Of a DNA stretch of 24,473 bases, positions 1 to 9,583 are shown one piece after another; positions within the stretch are counted from its first letter, which is position 1, and the number at the start of each line of letters is the position of its first letter. The notes beneath the pieces are model-generated. The model was not told the origin of the DNA, searched no databases, and saw only the letters and a list, made by a program, of their open reading frames with translations. The stretch is from Paramacrobiotus richtersi (taxonomy: Eukaryota > Tardigrada > Eutardigrada > Parachela > Macrobiotidae), in contig JAQGAU010000734.1 in NCBI GenBank assembly GCA_034698045.1, positions 1 through 24,473 on the forward strand. The letters run 5' to 3'. The translations under genes were made by a program, and so were the position numbers.

Positions 1-824
1 AAAGCTAAAAACGGCATGAAGAACTTCTTCACGGGTAACGACAACAGCATCATCCAAATTCGGCGGAGGGGGAAGGGCAGAATCTTCGGGAGCATCCGGA
101 TGCTTTGATTTCAGGGTATCCAACACATCATCGTCGACACTGATGACACTTTCGTCCGACGACAGTCTGGAAAGAGCGCCTCTTACGTTGCATTCGTTAA
201 TACGTGTCTCCACCATGAGACGGACATGATCTGGATCGTCGTTATCCGGGGCACGAGTCCGTTTATGGTCCTTGGGTGCAGAAGCTCTGAGCCCGATTTC
301 ATAGTCGCGTAGCTGACGCCGAAATCGTGCGGATAAGGTTTCTGACTTCTTTGATGTATCCTTTCCATCAGTTCGGAAAGACTGCGCAGGGAACTGCAGT
401 AGGGTCGACAGATTCGCGGTGAAAGGCTCGCGGACGTACTGCTCCATCGCTCGGGCCAGGATCTCTGACGCCTGTTGGCGAACTGAACGAATTACCCATT
501 TGTTGATAGGAAATCTTCTGCCTTCTAAAAGTGCGTCCAGCACTGCCTGCGACGGAGGAGCTGAGGGATCTCCACTTACTGGGGGTGCAGAGGAGGTGGT
601 TGTAGTCTTGTAGAACCAGTCAATCGGGTGCGCTTTTTGCATGCCTTCTTGTGCGCAGCTAAGCCAGCACCACGGGTGAACAAGCCTCCGCAGAATTCGC
701 ATGGCTGATCCTTTGCCATATAGAACTGCAAGGGGACACACTTCCACGGCAGAGAGAGTTAGGGAAGAAAAGCACAATGAAGAGCACTTACATCTTGAAG
801 TGCTGCAGGAAACCCGATGCCCAT
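1..824 (-). pseudogene. 5' part of a retrotransposon-like ORF (C2HC zinc finger plus pre-reverse-transcriptase region), runs off window
   Basis: Read on the minus strand, an ATG at 824–822 can be joined across a possible 66-nt intron (791–726, GTAAGT…TTGCAG, with CCCTAAC inside) to a frame holding a zinc finger, CEFCGG…H-x3-C (C-x2-C-x12-H-x3-C), around 700–640. That frame stops at 578–576. A second frame is open from about 891 to the window edge. It encodes an Arg-rich stretch and then NVRGALSRLSSDESVISVDD, KSKHPDAPED and VTREEVLHAV near the edge. From family knowledge, this order (remaining SSD…, KHP, a Pro-rich spacer, V-x-EEV) is what precedes the reverse transcriptase in a group of invertebrate non-LTR elements with N-terminal zinc fingers. 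The RT itself would lie left of position 1. The frame change near the A-run at 634–638 suggests decay, but an unseen intron could also explain it. The subfamily is not assigned. Confidence 0.6.
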
Positions 825-1608
825 TAGAAGCCCGCTGCATCGAGTATTTCCTTGGCGAACCTCCACACTCAAAAGGCTTGCTGGGCCACCCTCACGACGG
901 GAAATTCACGACGGGAAACTTTATACTCTTCACCCGACTGTAATAACCGCCACTGTATTGTTAGCCGGGCCCAAAGTCAGCTGAGAATTACCACGCATTA
1001 TCACAATACTTAAACGCTGGAACATGACCCTTCACCACTTCTGAAAAACAACTTTTTCCCGATATCTCTAATCAACACGCGAGGGACAGTTCCCTTGCTG
1101 ATCGATAAACTTAAACAACTACACTTGAGTGAAGGTTCGGCATGCACGAGCGTTGATCTAGCTCCTATGCTTATACACGTACATAAATAAATTATAAACG
1201 TTCATGCATAAATAAACGGGTGTACCGCAATGCTGCAATAATTCTTCACACCAAACACCAAACGCTTCACAAGTTAAAGGGAAAAAAACAGCGCTCAAGA
1301 ATGGAACTGTAATGATTTTTCTTATCATCACATGCTTAAATCACAGATAAAATTCATATTGTGAAGTTGATATTGTGTCGTTTACAGTACTTACGTTTAC
1401 TGTACATGCACCTAACATTTCCTTCCGTTAATCTTGACAATAATGAAACCAAGTACGTGCGCGGCGTTCGTTACTAACAAAGGAAACCGTTGTGGTGTTG
1501 GCCAAATTCCCCAAACGCATCATATTGCGTATTATATAGGTCAAATATTTTTCCGAATATGACACGTTGTGGGGTTTGCTTATAAGGTGATAGTGTGTTG
1601 CCAAATAC
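825..1608. other. No gene seen; AT-rich flank
   Basis: This stretch lies upstream of the minus-strand retrotransposon-like ORF. It contains a 14-bp direct repeat (CACGACGGGAAA type, about 895–920) and AT-rich sequence with a repeated CATAAATAAA-like word near 1180–1215. A second, weak zinc-finger-like word on the minus strand (870–805; C-x2-S-x12-H-x3-C) is in frame with the pre-RT segment but lacks one cysteine. No convincing promoter or coding exon was found. Confidence 0.4.
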
Positions 1609-1610
1609 TA

Positions 1611-3707
1611 CAGAAGGGTGTTCCATTTACATGTGTCCACCTAGAAGAACCTCTCGTTTCGATCCGCTGCAGTAGCGTTATATTTCTTCCCTTGTTATAA
1701 CTGAGTACACAACTTAACGCTCACCCAATCCTAGCGGTCTCTAAGGCCTTCAAAGACTTTAAAAAATTCACCAGAAATTAGGTTTTAAGCCCTCATACCT
1801 CTTTCGCCCTTGAATTCCTGGGGCATTCTTAACCCATTAAATTGACCAAAACATTGTCCTGAAAAAACAGCTGGGACAAAAGCTATTGCTCCGGCAGCAA
1901 AGACCGCTCTTTCCGGCAGTGCTACGTATTTTACCAACTGTACCAATACGAAGTTTATTTAAGCTGATTTACCAACTTCCTATAATCAAGAAATGATTTC
2001 TTTACTTCAGGGCATTGAGCATACAATGCAAAAAAATTGTCTTCGAAAATAATCGTAGAAAAACTAACAGAGACTTTTTTGTGCGCGTTTTGGCATGAAA
2101 GTTGTCCGGTTGATATGCTCCTGCCTCACGCACGGTCTGCGCATTTCCTGCGCTGCATTTAGTAAACCGAAGTTTTTGTATCGTGCATGAGATATGTGAA
2201 ACTAGCTCGTTCTGTTTCCCTTTCTGCTCATTTTTTATGGTCTAAGTCCGCCAATATTCAGCAATGCATATACAAGGCAAAGTGTACTCTCGGAATGTCG
2301 ACTTCAGAACTAGCAGTTCAGTCAGTTGCAGAAGTGTTATGGCAATGATGTTGAATTGATCCAAGAACAAGATGAGCCAGTCTTACGGATTTAGAAGTTT
2401 GTGAAGGATGTTTGATTATCTGTTGCGGAATTTTTTGGACTGGAATCTTGACAACAAAATACTGCAAGAACGAAGAACCTGCATTTGCGAGAAAGTTTTT
2501 AGGCCCAGATTCCAAAAGTGAGTCGTTCAGCTCAGAACGTGTCCATTCGTTACATATGATTCGGTGAATTGTCTACGACTCTACTGTTGAAAACGCTTGT
2601 TAATGTGTCGACCCAGTAACAACGTGACTTCTGGAATGGGGAAGTTAGTTATTTGGGATGTAACAGGATGATTCTATGCGCTTTTTTATTCTGCTCCGTA
2701 TATAAGTTACTGGGATGAGCTGTTTTGAGAAGCGTTGCATAAATGTGGCGCAAAACGTCACTTGCCCAGTTTGGTCTCGATTTTAAGGCGTGTTAGCCAC
2801 ATTTAATTGGCTGGCCTCACAGGCTCACTTGGAAATGATACGTAATTACAATGCGTAATTTGGTGAGTGTTAAGTATACTCTGATAGCACACAGATTTAT
2901 TGCGAACCAAACTATTTGGATTTTGAATGACAATATTTAATAGAAGGAGGTGAATTCTGCACTTGACTTGAAGCAAACAACATCAGAATTTTTTATCTTG
3001 CACAAAATCATGGCAAAGTCCCAATTCCCTTGTGCAACATACGTAGGACAGTGACTACTATAGACGAAAAATAGTTCCACGAAATTCTTGCAGCATCTTT
3101 ATTTAAGAGAATTTTCAGATGTTGTCCTCGATTTCCTCTCGCCAGGTGACCGCAGAGTTCGGAACTCACGCATGCATTTACGCAAAACCGAACACAGGAT
3201 CTGCTTGCTTTTAGTAGTTAGCTGTTACAGTTTACTAGTCTCGTTCCGTATACATATTCGGAATGGGGACAAAGATGCTATCGAAATTTAGGGAATAAAA
3301 ATATATTTGGAATACTGCTGTCTCACAGTGTGTTAGGAGATACTCTTGCAGAGCCAGCGTCGTGCTGAAGGCCTCAGGGCTTTGGTTTATAAAATATTGC
3401 TGACTGTCTGGGGTATTGCTTGGGCTCTGTCTGAAAGCCCTGGTTCAACTTGAAAGAGTTTGGCAAAATTATATGCGAAATGCATCTTGTTGGTTCATGG
3501 GGTTTCGCTGGCATTCTTCTGCAGATGCTATTCATCTGTTTTCTTGTTACAAATTCCAGAAGCCTTCGAAAATCTTAATTTTGTGCAAGTTCAATAGACA
3601 GGTGAAATGTGTTTACGAATAGCTAGAAAAGAAGCGAATCGCGTGATGACCAAGGTCACAGTGCGACTTTTTCCAAGGTGGACACATGTAACTGGAACAC
3701 CCTTCTG
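1611..3707. mobile_element. Putative non-autonomous Tc1/mariner-like element with 32-bp terminal inverted repeats and TA flanks
   Basis: The left end starts CAGAAGGGTGTTCCA and continues to GTGTCCACCT (1611–1642). The right end (3676–3707) is its reverse complement with one mismatch in 32 bases. TA lies immediately outside each end (1609–1610 and 3708–3709), which matches the TA target duplication of the IS630–Tc1–mariner superfamily. Beyond about 35 bp the two ends diverge. The 2.1 kb interior has only short ORFs, none resembling a transposase, so the unit is non-autonomous, deeply decayed, or two separate solo ends that happen to face each other. Confidence 0.5.
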
Positions 3708-3709
3708 TA

Positions 3710-6563
3710 TTGCGACATTCGCGGCAAGGTGTATATACAATCGTACAATAGCCACGCAGCAACCGGTACCATACAAATGTGTACGCATGAACTGGTACCG
3801 AGGTACTATACTTTGATATACGTCGCAGTGCAAATCGTAGAAGTACAGTAGTCCGCAGTAATCTGCTTACGGCCATCAGGTACTGTTCTTTGTTTTTTTT
3901 TGCTTTTGCTGGTCCTAGTACATAGTGTATGGCTTCTTTGCGGGGGGTTTTACCCAAGAACACTCATTCAGTAGTGAACGTAATTATTGGTGTATATGCA
4001 GCAGTATTTCGTTCAGCGAACTAGAACTGAACCGTGAACACAGAAAACGCAAAATGTGCTATTGGAAATTCTGTGGCGTCAGAAAAAAGGTCGAGTTGTC
4101 CAGTGTGTATGTATGCGTGCTGATCTCATGTGCGCGACATTTCGAACAGTTACACGTGCAATTTCTGATGTCTGAGGCGATCGTTCCTTACCATTCTCAA
4201 CCCAGAACCATGTGAAATTCTAACATGGATTTCCAGGTTTTCGAAATTCACTTTGAAATTTGCGGAGCTTGGGATGATAATCGGCAAAAGTGAAGCTGGT
4301 CCATCTACCTCGGGATGCTGGCAGACATATGTGCAGCACCTTAATACCGGCATTGCCTGCGTGCCAGTGCAGGCCGTCATTGCCGCCATCGCAACGCTGG
4401 CCAGTGCTGTCAGGGAAATCCGTGCGTGTGGTTCCGGAACGGGTTGTCCTACTCCTTCCTTCCTACACTGCCATGGGTGGGTAGAAACAGATGTTACTCT
4501 GGCTAACCGATGTGATCATGTTTCGTGGTTTTTATGGCTTGTGTGTTCGGTAAATCTGTTTCGTTGTCATGTTTTCTACGTTTTCTATTTTACAACATGA
4601 CTGAAACAGCTGGAAAATTTTGCCGAAGAAAAGTAAAGGTGTCTATCCGAATCACCTGGCGCGTTGATCATTCGACCATACTGTATGCTTGAACTTTTGT
4701 TTTTTTTAATTCCTGCTGAAGCAGACAACCCGTTTCCGTGACTCCAATCTGTTTGGCATAACAACAGCTGCAAAAGAAAACGCTAGGTCAAATTCACAGC
4801 ACAAATCGCAAGTTTAAAAACGGACAAACTGGAGCTGTTGAGAATGTCAGAGGATGCTTTCGTAAGACAGTTAAGCACATTCCGTCACCAGTTAAGGCTT
4901 CTTAGACCTGCATGCTGACCATAGCATTCCAATGTTGAGGATTAGCTGGAGATTGCACAAGATCGTTCGTCTGACCGCAGCAAAATTCCATGCCATCGGA
5001 TAAGCATCTGATGTGCGATTGTTAGGAAGGTTAAAAGCATATTGCTGTCATTCATATCTGCGATCGAAATTCGCGAGCTTGTCCAGATTAATGGGGCAAA
5101 TATTTATTTAACTCGAGGTAATAATCAGTTTTAATACGATTGTTGTAGTATCACCTCGATCGGACCTTTGGTTGGTATACAGGCATGCAGCCCATTGTTT
5201 TTTGTTTATACAACATGCACCCGACTATTGTGCGTGGATCGACCCAACGGGGATGGAACGTTGAAAAGAATCAATCTGATCTGTTGTGCTGTTCGTCTTC
5301 AGCTTCTTCCGTCATTCGTCCTCCAGCTGCTGATAAGACTAAACTTTCCCGGCCATTCCACAGCCGCAATAAAGTAAACACTGATGTACGTACTTGAATA
5401 GGGCTCCAAGACCTCAGGATCCGACCGACAATACAGCGGGATAGGGAGATTTTCCTGTGGTTTCAGTATGTTCGAGGGGAATTAATCTTGCGAGTGCGCT
5501 GTTTAAATCGATAAAACAGGATGCGATAGTGGTTCTGGTGGTCAAAATACCAACATACAGAAATCTAAAACGATTTGTGCCACAGCATCCGGCTATTGGG
5601 CAATCCCTGAACAAGTTTAAACGCGAACCCGTGTCCCAAAAGTCTCGTTTTGAATCGATTATTTTCAAACTTGCATGGAAAATGCATCTGTACAACGCGA
5701 AGATTGTTTTGAACCAAAACTAGCCTTCCAATTACCCGCCGTTTTCTTTGATATTCTATGACATCATCAGAGTCAGATTATTCAGAGAGAGAGCTTAGCG
5801 TCTTGATGGAGCTACCACAGTGAACTGGGTTCATGGGAAACCACTCGTTTGAGATGTAACTGTTCGGGATACTTTATGTGACCCTTACGTTGGAGCCAAT
5901 TCCAAAAGCGCCGGCGCAGCCGGCGAGCAAGCAGTCGAGAAGAAAAAGAATCACTATAGTGAATTAACTCCGACCCATTGAGAATGCACGCGCCGATGCG
6001 CGGCTCTATTGTTGTTTTTCGCTGGAACGCGCCACAGTTTTGAAATTAAGGGCAGAGAGAAAGTGACCACGTGATCATGCTCATTCCCCTTTCCTTCCCG
6101 AACCGAAACAAATTCGCCTTATCCAACACTTTACAGCCCGTACAGGGATTCTCTGTATTAAAGTCTACCACCTAATAGCAATAGTTCCATATTTCGAAAC
6201 AGCCAGTAAAATCTAGACGAGAAAGAACCAGCACTCTGTGGCTGGCGAGTAATGTAGCTGCGCCCCGAAGGCACGACCAGGCCAAGATCTGCTAGATATG
6301 ATACTAGGGAACGCTCGATTAAACTACAGCCAGCAATGACAGTATTCGTCCAACGTTTTCGACTTTGATGCCATTATGTAGAGGATTCAATTCTCTACAA
6401 AACTGTCGGCTCGGAAATCTCGAAACGTTGTCAAAGGTTAAACTGTCAGATGGTAGAGACACTGTACCAGAGTGTCTATGGCACATAGCATTATCGTGCG
6501 CTGTCTTTCTCCTTTCAAAAACAGCATGTAATACTAGTAACTGCACAGCGATGCGTTTGCTTG
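3710..6563. other. About 2.85 kb without a recognisable gene
   Basis: Several ORFs of 60–116 codons occur on both strands (for example 3613–3963 minus, 4253–4600 plus, 5457–5723 plus). They overlap one another antisense, resemble no family I know, and show no signal peptide, domain motif or exon structure. The 4300–4470 patch is richer in GC than its surroundings. A second GC-rich patch at 5908–6005 contains the palindrome GCGCCGGCGC and is followed by a CACGTG E-box at 6068–6073. These could be regulatory, but no adjacent gene is visible. Confidence 0.4.
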
Positions 6564-7634
6564 ATATGTACCTCATAGCTCATAATTGCTGGTCATAACT
6601 CTTAAGTCATAAGTCATAACTCATAAATCATAACTCATAAGTCGCACTCATACTCATAAACGCTGGTTATTACTCAGGGTGGTGGTCATCAAACCCACCA
6701 GTGGTCAGTTGCGGTCACTGATCAATGGTTTCAGTGAGAAATACTCTGCCGGTCACCATAGTTATTGACCAATGCAGCGATGCTTTTTGGTGCTTACTTG
6801 TCGCACCCTGGTGACCTTGACTTCTACATATCTGCTCGTAGTCACCTTAACACAATGCGTTCTGATAATATTATGACAATATGTTAGTCAAGTAGTATTA
6901 CGGCAACTGGGCAGCAAGTGCCAGCAACCACTACGGAAATCTCGTAAAGGGCTCGTCTTATGATACGACGTAAAGGTTATGGAAGAATCTGCTTTTCTTC
7001 CAGAACGGCTTAGTTATTTCATATCGCATTTTAAGGGGTTCGTGCGAGTCTTAGTATGGTCGATTGTACTACAGTCGGCGTTTGGCGCTGTTATTAGAAA
7101 TTCTTATAGGTGACTTGGGTCCAAACTTGGAACTACGGCAGGTGTTTTTTGTGCGAACGAAGAAACTGAAAGTCGTGCCAGCCTTAAGCTGTTACCCGCC
7201 CGTTGGAGCGGGCCAGTGCTTGTTGACCGCATTAGCGTCAAGAAGCTACAAGTAGGCAACTACATAATTTGCGTCACAAACGGAACTGTGGAATCATACT
7301 GCACAAAGCAGTTTATGACTGTTCCATACAACAAAATTGTTGCAGAACTGGCTCTGTGCAGCAGCTCAGGTGCGTTAATCCATTGTTCTACATCAGGCGG
7401 CGCCATAGTTTAATTCGGCTTGTCAATACCACTGCTTAGATCTCTCATGTGGTCACTCTCGAAGTATTTGTCATTGCAGCCATTGATCAGTGATCGGCGC
7501 CGACCGCAACTGACCACTGGTTGGTTTGATGGCCACATTTATGCGTAATGACCAGCGTTTATGAGTTATGAGTGCGACTTATGAGTTATGAGTTATGAGT
7601 TATGACCAGCAAATATGAATTATGAGGTACATAT
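6564..7634. mobile_element. Foldback-type non-autonomous element with ~175-bp terminal inverted repeats
   Basis: The left arm (about 6564–6745) and the right arm (about 7463–7634) are inverted copies. Both begin ATATGTACCTCATA, continue with CTGGTCATAACTC and tandem CATAACT-type heptamers, then a GTGGCCATCAAAC/GTGGTCATCAAAC core, CCAGTGGTCAGTTGCGGTC and TGATCAATGG. The interior (about 6760–7460) has no ORF that looks like a transposase. The palindromic ends make the target duplication ambiguous (ATAT or GTAC). The element sits about 235 bp upstream of the first LRR gene copy, so it may interrupt or supply upstream regulatory DNA. Confidence 0.8.
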
Positions 7635-7868
7635 ATAGCCGCATGTAACTTAGCAGTCCATTTACTATTATGTGTGTACTGAAGTACAGCATTTCTTGTC
7701 AACAGGCAGTTATCGCACTAGCGATTTGATCGTCGACTACAGCCGGCAGCATTGAATGTTTTCAACAATCGGCTGTCCCGCATAAATATTTCTGCACACC
7801 GTTCTCGGGTAGCATATTCCTTCCACTTCCAGACGAAGTACTGCGGTCTCAGACGCACCGGTAACAAA

Positions 7869-9204
7869 ATGCAGTCCGTGTCACTTGTGTTTGCAGTCTT
7901 ACTTTCGGGAGTGTCTGTTTCCGTTACTTTCGTCAATAGCCTCGTGAGCCTGCCAAATCCAAAATGTACGATTTCACTCGATTCTATTGGCTGTGACGAC
8001 GTCAGTATTCCCGGAAATTTCGCGGTTGCATTGATTCCAGCCAACTTGAAAGAGATCTATCTACCTGGGATCATCTTGTTTTTCCGCATCTAATGGGCTT
8101 CACTGTAATATGCTTGGAGATGGAGCTGAGCCTTTCCCATCCAGCCTTGTGTCGTTGAAGAAGGTATATTTCAAAGGGTTCCGCTCCCAGCAGGGTGGCG
8201 ACTTCCAGTTCAACATACCGCTGGATAAGGTTAAAGGGCAGTTAGTGCAATTACTGATCTTTGACTCCAAAATCGACAAGTTTGAGTCCAAGTGCTTCAA
8301 AGCATACCGGTCGTTGCAAAGCCTGTCCATTAGGAGCGGTATTCATGACATATCACCAGATGCCTTTGCGGAAATCGCCAATGCCGGCATCGCATCGTCC
8401 TTAATAACTTTGTATTTGGCCGACAACGCGATATTGTCTTTTGACTGGGGTGTTTTGCGACCAGTTTCAGCAAGCCTGGTAAGTGGTCTTAATTTCATAC
8501 TTGTACGTACTCATTGGACAACCATGCCGGCGCAGAGAGCAGCTACTGCAGTACTGCAAAAATTGAAACCGAACCAACGAATGCCGCTCGTTGGAGAGCG
8601 CCCCATTACGCAGCAGGGTTGCCAGTACCGCCAGTGCATTTCCGATTCGAAAACGAAAAAAACATGGTTCCACAGGTTTTTCAAAAATCGTACGATCTGG
8701 AAATCTGAAAAAATCTTTTGTTGATGCGCCAGAAACTTTGAGCACACACATTTGGCAAAAGCTACCTTAAATAAATACACGAAATCACTGATGCATTTAT
8801 TGTAGAAAGAAATTCATCTAGACAGCTAGCGTCCAGGTCTGCAAAAGGTCATCCGCAGTACTCCATCATTCTCACTGCCATCCATCAATAAAATTCGACT
8901 ACAACAGAACAACCTGACAACCGTTTCGAAGGATGTTCTGGAAACCATACCCGGAACGGGGCGAATCACTTTGAGTCTAGACAACAACAACTTCTGCCCG
9001 GAAAATGCGGACTGTTCGTGCTGCGCGATGAAGGATTTGGCGCAATGGGCAACCAGTCGAAATCAACAAGGAATAAGGTTTAGCATTGAGTTGGAGAAAG
9101 CATGTGGAACGGCCAACCGCATGAGAGCCCTATTCTGGGACACCTGGATGCATTTCTTTGTTAACTATCTAATAAATGTAGTGACCTTCGCATCCATTTG
9201 CTGA
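7869..9204 (+). pseudogene. Secreted leucine-rich-repeat protein, copy A, disabled
   Basis: Two exons (7869–8478 and 8806–9204) flank a 327-bp intron with GTAAGT and TTGTAG ends. The start gives a hydrophobic signal peptide (MQSVSLVFAVLLSG), followed by an LRRNT-like cap with C-x7-C and a conserved IPGNF. LRR-like segments follow, with exon 2 encoding a cysteine-rich LRRCT-like cap (NNNFCPEN…CSCCAMKDLAQW…CGT). It is the paralogue of the gene at 23091. Two lesions are visible. A tandem duplication of ATCT at 8055–8062 shifts the frame just after EIYL, and an in-frame TAG lies at 8827–8829 in exon 2 where copy B has CAA. The final ~25 residues also differ from copy B. Such LRR proteins are usually extracellular binding proteins; the ligand is unknown. 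Confidence 0.75.
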
Positions 9205-9583
9205 GACCCTTGGTTTCAGTTATACCTGCCTCGCACTATACATAATCTATCGCATCACGTCCTGTTTCAAGCTTGGATTAACCGTTTACCTATTTTTGTG
9301 ACCTTCAGTGAGCAACCGGTAAGTTTATCAGGTCATGTGGTAACTTCTCACACCGGATCATGATTAAACTCGCTTGAGCTGAACGCGCAGATGTCTGTAG
9401 ATTGTCTCGTGTAAATAATGATTTAGGGTACGAATTGTTTGAACTGATGGATTAACAGTGGGTTGTTTCCGCCGTTTGTTGCTTTCGAATTGCTTTCCTT
9501 CTTGCCTGATTAAAAGAAGTATACGGCTAATTTACGTATAATCTCACTTGAGCATCTGCTTGATCTAAAGGTTTTGTTCTAAC
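9205..9583. other. Spacer between LRR copy A and polymerase pseudogene; nothing recognised
   Basis: The stretch is AT-rich, with no ORF of note, no clear AATAAA signal and no inverted repeat that would mark a Polinton end. The base before the polymerase ATG at 9584 sits in a TTCTAAC context. Confidence 0.4.

Noticed and set aside
3613..3963. 116-codon minus-strand ORF with several cysteines
   Set aside because: It overlaps the right inverted end of the 1611–3707 element, whose translation explains part of it. It has no domain and overlaps an equally open plus-strand ORF.
4253..4600. 115-codon plus-strand ORF in a GC-richer patch
   Set aside because: No recognisable family, signal peptide or splice context was seen, and an antisense ORF covers the same bases.
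5457..5723. 88-codon plus-strand ORF
   Set aside because: It lacks an in-frame ATG except near its end, has no known motif, and is mirrored by an antisense ORF of similar length.
8479..8805. ORFs inside the intron of LRR copy A (for example 8514–8708)
   Set aside because: They lie between conserved donor and acceptor sites and have no counterpart in the shorter intron of copy B.
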